Positions 58,684-64,000 of a DNA stretch of 64,000 bases are shown here, in pieces. The notes under the pieces are model-generated. The model was not told the origin of the DNA. It worked only from the letters and a program-made list of their open reading frames with translations, and searched no databases. Source of the stretch: Antedon mediterranea (Eukaryota > Echinodermata > Crinoidea > Comatulida > Antedonidae); NCBI RefSeq assembly GCF_964355755.1, contig NC_092670.1, forward strand, positions 22,999,201-23,063,200, written 5' to 3'. Both the position numbers and the translations under genes were made by a program. Numbering within the stretch: position 1 is the stretch's first letter; every line of letters begins with the position of its first letter.

Positions 58684-59834
58684 ACTAGATTTGAACTCGT
58701 CACTACGGACGAGTTAGGTTATCCGCAGTGCAAAAGCCACGTGCACGTCATACGTTAGAATAGTGCGCGCAAAAAAATAAAACGATTATGGCATTGAAAA
58801 ATGTTAGTGCGCTCTCTATGTTGCGTCGCGTCTAAGTATATACGGTATAACACTATATACTGTATACGTACTACATACAGTGCAGAATAGGTGAAAATAA
58901 GTGACCAAAGTTATTGACGCATTTGAACATGATGACGTCATCACAATTTTTAAAATGGTGGATCATGCGAAAGGTAATTGATTGATCTAGACAATATAAA
59001 AAAATTGAGTGAAATGGAATAAGGATAAGTAGAGATGCGCTCTATTAAATTGACGAGCTATGACGAAAGAGAAAAAAATCCTATATTTTATATTCGGGTG
59101 GCCATACGATGACGTCACAATGTCTGGTTAGCCATATCAATGCATGATTCGAGAAAAACAACTACTCTACTTCCAGAATCTGAAATTTTAAATATTTTCA
59201 CCTCGGAGTTTAGAATCTATGACTGTTTTAAAAAAGGCATAATTTTGACAAATTTTTGAACTTTTTCTTCAAAAACGCGCGCAAATTGTTCAATTCTACG
59301 TGCTCGTATGACGTGATTTTAAGTCGAAATTGATTGAAAATTGGTAAATGTACTAGAAAAGGCTGAAAAAACAAAAATCAAGCAAAAAAAAGATGTTTTT
59401 GCGCTACGTGCGCACGCGCGCGTAAAAAATATGCGCACGCGTGGGAATTTTTGAAATTCTCAAAATGACCTGAAACGCGTAGAAAGTTGATTAGAAATGA
59501 ATTTTTCGCAATTTTAAATTTTAAACGCGCCTGCGCGCGTAACTTTATGTCAAACATGCCATTTTTAATCCATAGAAAGTTTGCCCTTGATATGACTTAA
59601 ATGTTCACTAAGTGTCATTACAAAATGACTTTTGCTTTTTAGTCTATGTTAAATACGCGAAATTCATAAAATCGCGCGTAGCTTACGCTGCGCGACTCTA
59701 AAGTAAAAAAACGAGCTGTCCTGCACTTCTACACATAGAGGTAAATCTTCTGACAAAGTTATACGATGTAATGTTGATCAGAATTTGAGATACACGTGAC
59801 ACAAAATTTTGGGAAAGAAAGAAGAATAACATAG

Positions 59835-59872
<38 letters not shown>

Positions 59873-59915
59873 TCCTGACAATAACAAGGGGTTATCCGCC
59901 AAGAGCGGATAACCA
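58684..59915 (+). repeat. Satellite unit, one cassette with ~34-A tract
   Basis: 1232 bp. The A-tract near 59837-59870 is the longest in the window. The hairpin loop is CAAGA rather than CAAGT, with arms unchanged. Confidence 0.9.
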
Positions 59916-61553
59916 ACTAGATTTGAACTCGTCACTTTGACGAGTTCGGGTTATCCGCGCAAACGCAACATGCACATACGTTTAAAATATATGAACGCCG
60001 ATAATTATTATGCCATCCTATGACATGAATTAAATATGTTTACAGTGCTGAATTGTACCTATTTTGTAGCATACATCATATTACAGTGTTTACAGAATAC
60101 ACTGTATATGTTATATACAGTGAAGCATAGACGGAATTACGAGACCCATCTTTTAAATCTAATTATTAACACGATGACTTCATCAAATTGACATATAAAA
60201 ACAACAATTTTAGAAGATAATTATCTAATTAATTACATTAATACAAATTTGAAGAATTTTGGGCACGTAAAAGTGAGATGCGCTCTCGTTTAAACGCAAT
60301 GAACTTTTACGCAAGAGGTGAAAATACGACTTTTTTTATTCAATTGGCCATATGATGACGTCACAACATCTGATTGGCAAAATGTTCACATGATTTCGTA
60401 TCTACAATCCAATAGCTTCCAGAAAACGTTTTAATCATGATTATCACTTTTTATTCAGACGAGCTATAACAGAGTAAAATTTACTGTAAAGATGAAAATA
60501 AGTAACCCACGTTATTTACATTTTTAGACATGATGCCGTCATAACAATTAACATATTTTTATCTCATGCGAAAGATAATTGATTGACGTAGACAATAATA
60601 AAATCTCGGGGGAAATGGAATTCGTATGAGCGAGATGCGCTTTGTTGAATGTGATGAGCAATAACGAAATAGACAAAAATCCTATATTTTATATTCGAGT
60701 GGCCATATGATGACGTCACAATGTCCGGTTAGCCATTTTCATGCATGATTTGATATCTACAACTCATCTACTTCCAGAATCTGAAATTTTAAAAATGTTC
60801 ACCACGGAGTTTAGAATCTATGACAGTTTAAAAAAAGGCATAATTTTGACAAATTTTTGAACTTTTTCATCAAAAATGCGCGCAAATTGTTTAATTCTAC
60901 GTGCTCGTATGACGTGATTTTAAGTCGAAATTGATTTAAAATTGATCAATTTACTAGAAAAGGCTGAAAAAACAAAAATCAAGCAAAAAAAAGATGTTTT
61001 TGCGCTATGTGCGCACGCGCGCGTAAAAAAATTGCGCACGCGTGGGAATTTTTGAAATGCTCAAAATGACATGAAACGCGTAGAAAGTTGATTAGAAATT
61101 GATTTTTCGCATTTTGAAATTTCAAACGCGCGTGCGCGCGTAACCTTTTGTGAAACATGCCATTTTTAATCCATAGAAAGTTTGCGCATGATATTACTTA
61201 AATTTACACAAAGTTTCAATACAAAATGACTTTTGGTTTTTAATCTATGATCAATCATTGAAATTCATAAAATCGCGCGTAACTTACGCTGCGCAACTCT
61301 AAATTCATTAAAAAAAGTTTCTTGCACATCTACAGCTACAGGGCAATCTTTTGACAAAGTTAAACAATTTTATGTTAACCAGAATTAGAGATATGCCACC
61401 AACAAAATTCGGGGAAAGAAAGAAGAATAACATAGAAAAAAAAAAAAAAGATCCTGACAATAACAAGGGGTTATCCGCCAAGTGCGGATAACCAAAAAAA
61501 AAAAAAAAGATCCTGACAATAACAAGGGGTTATCCGCCAAGTGCGGATAACCA
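59916..61553 (+). repeat. Composite satellite unit, near-twin of 5557, two cassettes
   Basis: 1638 bp. Its first ~1515 bp match 5557-7073 with about four substitutions. The twin here additionally ends in two hairpin cassettes. Confidence 0.9.
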
Positions 61554-62781
61554 ACTAGATTTGAACTCGTCACTACGGACGAGTTAGGTTATCCGCAGCG
61601 CAAAAGCCACGTGCACGTCATACGTTAGAATATTGCGCGCAAAAAAAAAAACGATTAATGACATTGAAAAAATGTTAGTGCGCTCTCTATTTTGCGTCAC
61701 GTCTGAGTATATACAGTATGTACTATATACTGTATATGTACTACGTACAGTTCAGAATAGGTGAAAATAAGGGACCAAAGTTATTGACGCTTTTGAACAA
61801 GATGACGTCATAAAAATTTTAAAAATGGTGAATCATGCGAAAGATAATTGATTGACCTAGACAATATAAAAAATAGAGGGCAATGGAATACGGATAAGGG
61901 GAGATGCGCTCTATTAAATGTGACGAGCTATGACGAAAGAGACAAAAATCCTATATTTCATATTTGAGTGGCCAAACGATGACGTCACAATGTCCGGTTC
62001 GCCATATCGATGCATGATTCGAAATCTACAACTAATCAACTTCCAGAATATGTAATTTTAAAAAAGTTCACCACGTAGTTTACAATCTATGACTTTTTTA
62101 AAAAAGGCATAATTTTCACGAATTTTTTAACTTTTTCATCAAAAACGCGCGCAAATTTTTCAATTCTACGTGCTCGTATGACGTGATTTTTAGTCGAAAT
62201 TGTTTGAAAGTTGGTAAATCTACTAAAAAAAGACAGGAAAAACAAAATTCAAGCCAAAAAATGATGTTTTTGCGTTACGTGCGCACGCGCGCGTAAAAAA
62301 ATTGCGCACGTGTAGGAATTTTTGAAATGCTCAAAATGACATGAAACGCGTAGAAAGTTGATTAGAAGTTGATTTTTCGCATTTTGAAATTTTGAACGCG
62401 CGTGCGCGCGTAACTTACTGCACAACCTGCCATTTTTAATCCATAGAAAGTTTGCGCTTAATATGACTTAAATTTTCACCAAGTTTCAATACAAAATGAC
62501 TTTTGGTTTTTAATCTATGATCAATAATTGAAATTCATAAAATCACGCGTAACTTACGCTGCGCAACTCGGACGGGACCGAAAACCTTATTACGACATCT
62601 TCAGATAGAGGTCAATCTTTTGATAAAGTTATACAATGTTATGTTAAGAAGATTTAGAGATACACGCGCAACAAAATTCTGGGAAAGAAAGAAGAAAAAA
62701 GAAAAAAAAGAAAAAAAATAAAAAAAAAAAAAAAAAGATCCTGACAATAACAAGGGGTTATCCGCCAAGTGCGGATAACCA
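61554..62781 (+). repeat. Satellite unit, one tail cassette
   Basis: 1228 bp, standard start and one cassette. Confidence 0.9.
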
Positions 62782-63935
62782 ACTAGATTTGAACTCGTCA
62801 CTACGGACGAGTTAGGTTATCCGCATCGCAAAAGCCACGCGCACGCCACACGTCAGAATATTGCCTGCAGAAAAACGATTATGCCATTGAAAAAAAAATT
62901 AGTGCGCTCTCTATTTTGCGTCACGTATAAGTATATACGGTATACGCTATATACTGTATAGGTACTACATACAGTGCAGAATAGGTGAAAATAAGTGACC
63001 AAAGTTACTGACGCTTTTGCACATGATGACGTCATAGAAATTTCAAAAAATGTGAATCATGCGAAAGATAATTGATTGACCTAGACAATATAAAAAAATG
63101 GAGGGAAATGGAATACGGATAAGTGGAGATGCGCTTTATTAAATGTGACGAGCTATGACGAAAGAGAAAAAAATCCTATATTTTATATTCGAGTGGCCAT
63201 ACGATGACGTCATAATGTTCGGTTAGCCATATTAATGCATGATTCGATAAATACAACTCATCTACTTCCAGAATATGTAATTTAAAAAAAGTTCACCACG
63301 TAGTTTAGAATTTATTACTGTTTAAAAAAAGGCATAATTTTGACGAATTTCTTAACTTTTTTTTCAAAAATTCGCGCAAATTTTCAAATTCTACGTGCTC
63401 GTATGACGTGATATTAAGTCGAAATTGTTTGAAAGCTGGTAAATTTTCTAAAAAAGACAGGAAAAACAAAAATCAATCAAAAAAATGATGTTTTTGCGCT
63501 ACGTGCGCACGTGCGCGTAAAAAAATTGCGCACGCGTGGGAATTTTTGAAATGCTCAAAATGACATGAAACGCGTAGAAAGTTGATTAGATATTAATTTT
63601 TCGCATTTTAAAATTTTAAATACGCGTGCGCGCGTAACTTTTTATGAAACATGCCATTTTTAATCCATAGAAACTTTGCGCATTATATGACTTAAATTTT
63701 CACAAAGTTTCAATACAAAACGACTTTTAGTTTTTATTCTATGATCAATCATTGAAATTCACAAAATCGCGCGTAACTTACGCTGCGCGACTCGAAATTT
63801 GAAAAAAAAAGTTTCTTGCACATCTACAGCTACAGGGCAATCTTTTGACAAAGTTATACAATCATATGTTGGCCAGAATTAGAGATAGGCTGCGCACAAA
63901 AAATGGGGGAGAAGGATGTAAGGAAAGAAATAAAT
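62782..63935 (+). repeat. Satellite unit, no tail cassette
   Basis: 1154 bp. Its second half is very close to the units ending at 9447 and 16615. Confidence 0.9.
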
Positions 63936-64000
63936 ACTAGATTTGAACTCGTCACTACGGACGAGTTAGGTTATCCGCAGCGCAAAAGCCACGTGCACGT
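63936..64000 (+). repeat. Start of a satellite unit cut by the window end
   Basis: The junction word, start hairpin, GGTTATCCGC and CACGTG are present before the sequence stops. Confidence 0.9.

Larger units (their letters stand above)
56266..64000 (+). repeat. Right satellite array
   Basis: Same family and orientation as 1-23398. Junctions lie near 56326 (degenerate) and at 57529, 58684, 59916, 61554, 62782 and 63936. The array runs off the window. Confidence 0.95.

Overview
The window looks like nuclear DNA from an AT-rich animal genome, most likely a marine invertebrate. The reasons are spliced genes with GT/AG introns, an animal-type Helentron (a rolling-circle transposon with an endonuclease), a tRNA gene with internal Pol III boxes, long satellite arrays, and many AGGCCTA-type words that I associate loosely with echinoderm or hemichordate genomes. 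The species assignment is inference and weak. There is no sign of prokaryotic organisation.

Layout. Positions 1-23398 and 56266-64000 are two blocks, in the same orientation, of one complex satellite family. Its units are about 1.15-1.28 kb (a few reach 1.5-1.6 kb) and join at ACTAGATTTGAACTC. Unit length follows the number (0, 1 or 2) of about 60-bp tail cassettes, each made of an A-tract, GATCCTGACAATAACAA and a perfect 10-bp hairpin. The start of each unit carries the same word as the tail hairpin arm. In one highly diverged unit (13101-14307) the start word and the tail hairpin have changed together, so these ends look like the functional termini of an element, plausibly a tandemly amplified non-autonomous Helentron or similar.

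Positions 23560-38680 hold two tandem, diverged copies (A about 7.7 kb, B about 6.9 kb) of a segmental duplication. Copy A has an apparently intact five-exon gene (23944-27401, 264 codons, consistent splice phases) for a small protein with RPA-like OB-fold features. Intron 1 holds an antisense tRNA gene and a perfect 35-bp-stem hairpin, both absent from copy B. Copy B of the gene is broken. Inverted, truncated copies follow each gene, and three tandem copies of exon 1 lie at 35449-36433. AT-rich minisatellite blocks with a roughly 55-65 bp period fill the spaces.

Positions 38700-45154 contain more AT minisatellite, a satellite relic, a roughly 345-bp tandem array in which each unit carries an acceptor/mini-exon/donor cassette, an 8-bp-TSD inverted-repeat element with a tRNA-like core, and a leader with a run of hairpins capped by NGAA loops. 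This leads into an uninterrupted 3044-codon ORF (45155-54289). Its order is: N-terminal membrane segment, PHD-like finger, C76-like cysteine protease-like domain, OTU protease, basic 18-residue repeats, Cys-rich DUF6570-like region, Helitron Rep with HUH and two-Tyr motifs, PIF1/RecD-like helicase, and an EEP endonuclease. This is a Helentron replicase with unusual N-terminal additions. Downstream are a duplicated trailer (54405-55087) and AT-rich DNA back to the satellite.

How the parts may work together (inference): the Helentron protein could mobilise itself and perhaps related non-autonomous units. The RPA-like OB-fold gene is of the sort that some Helitrons carry, but nothing in the sequence proves a link between them.
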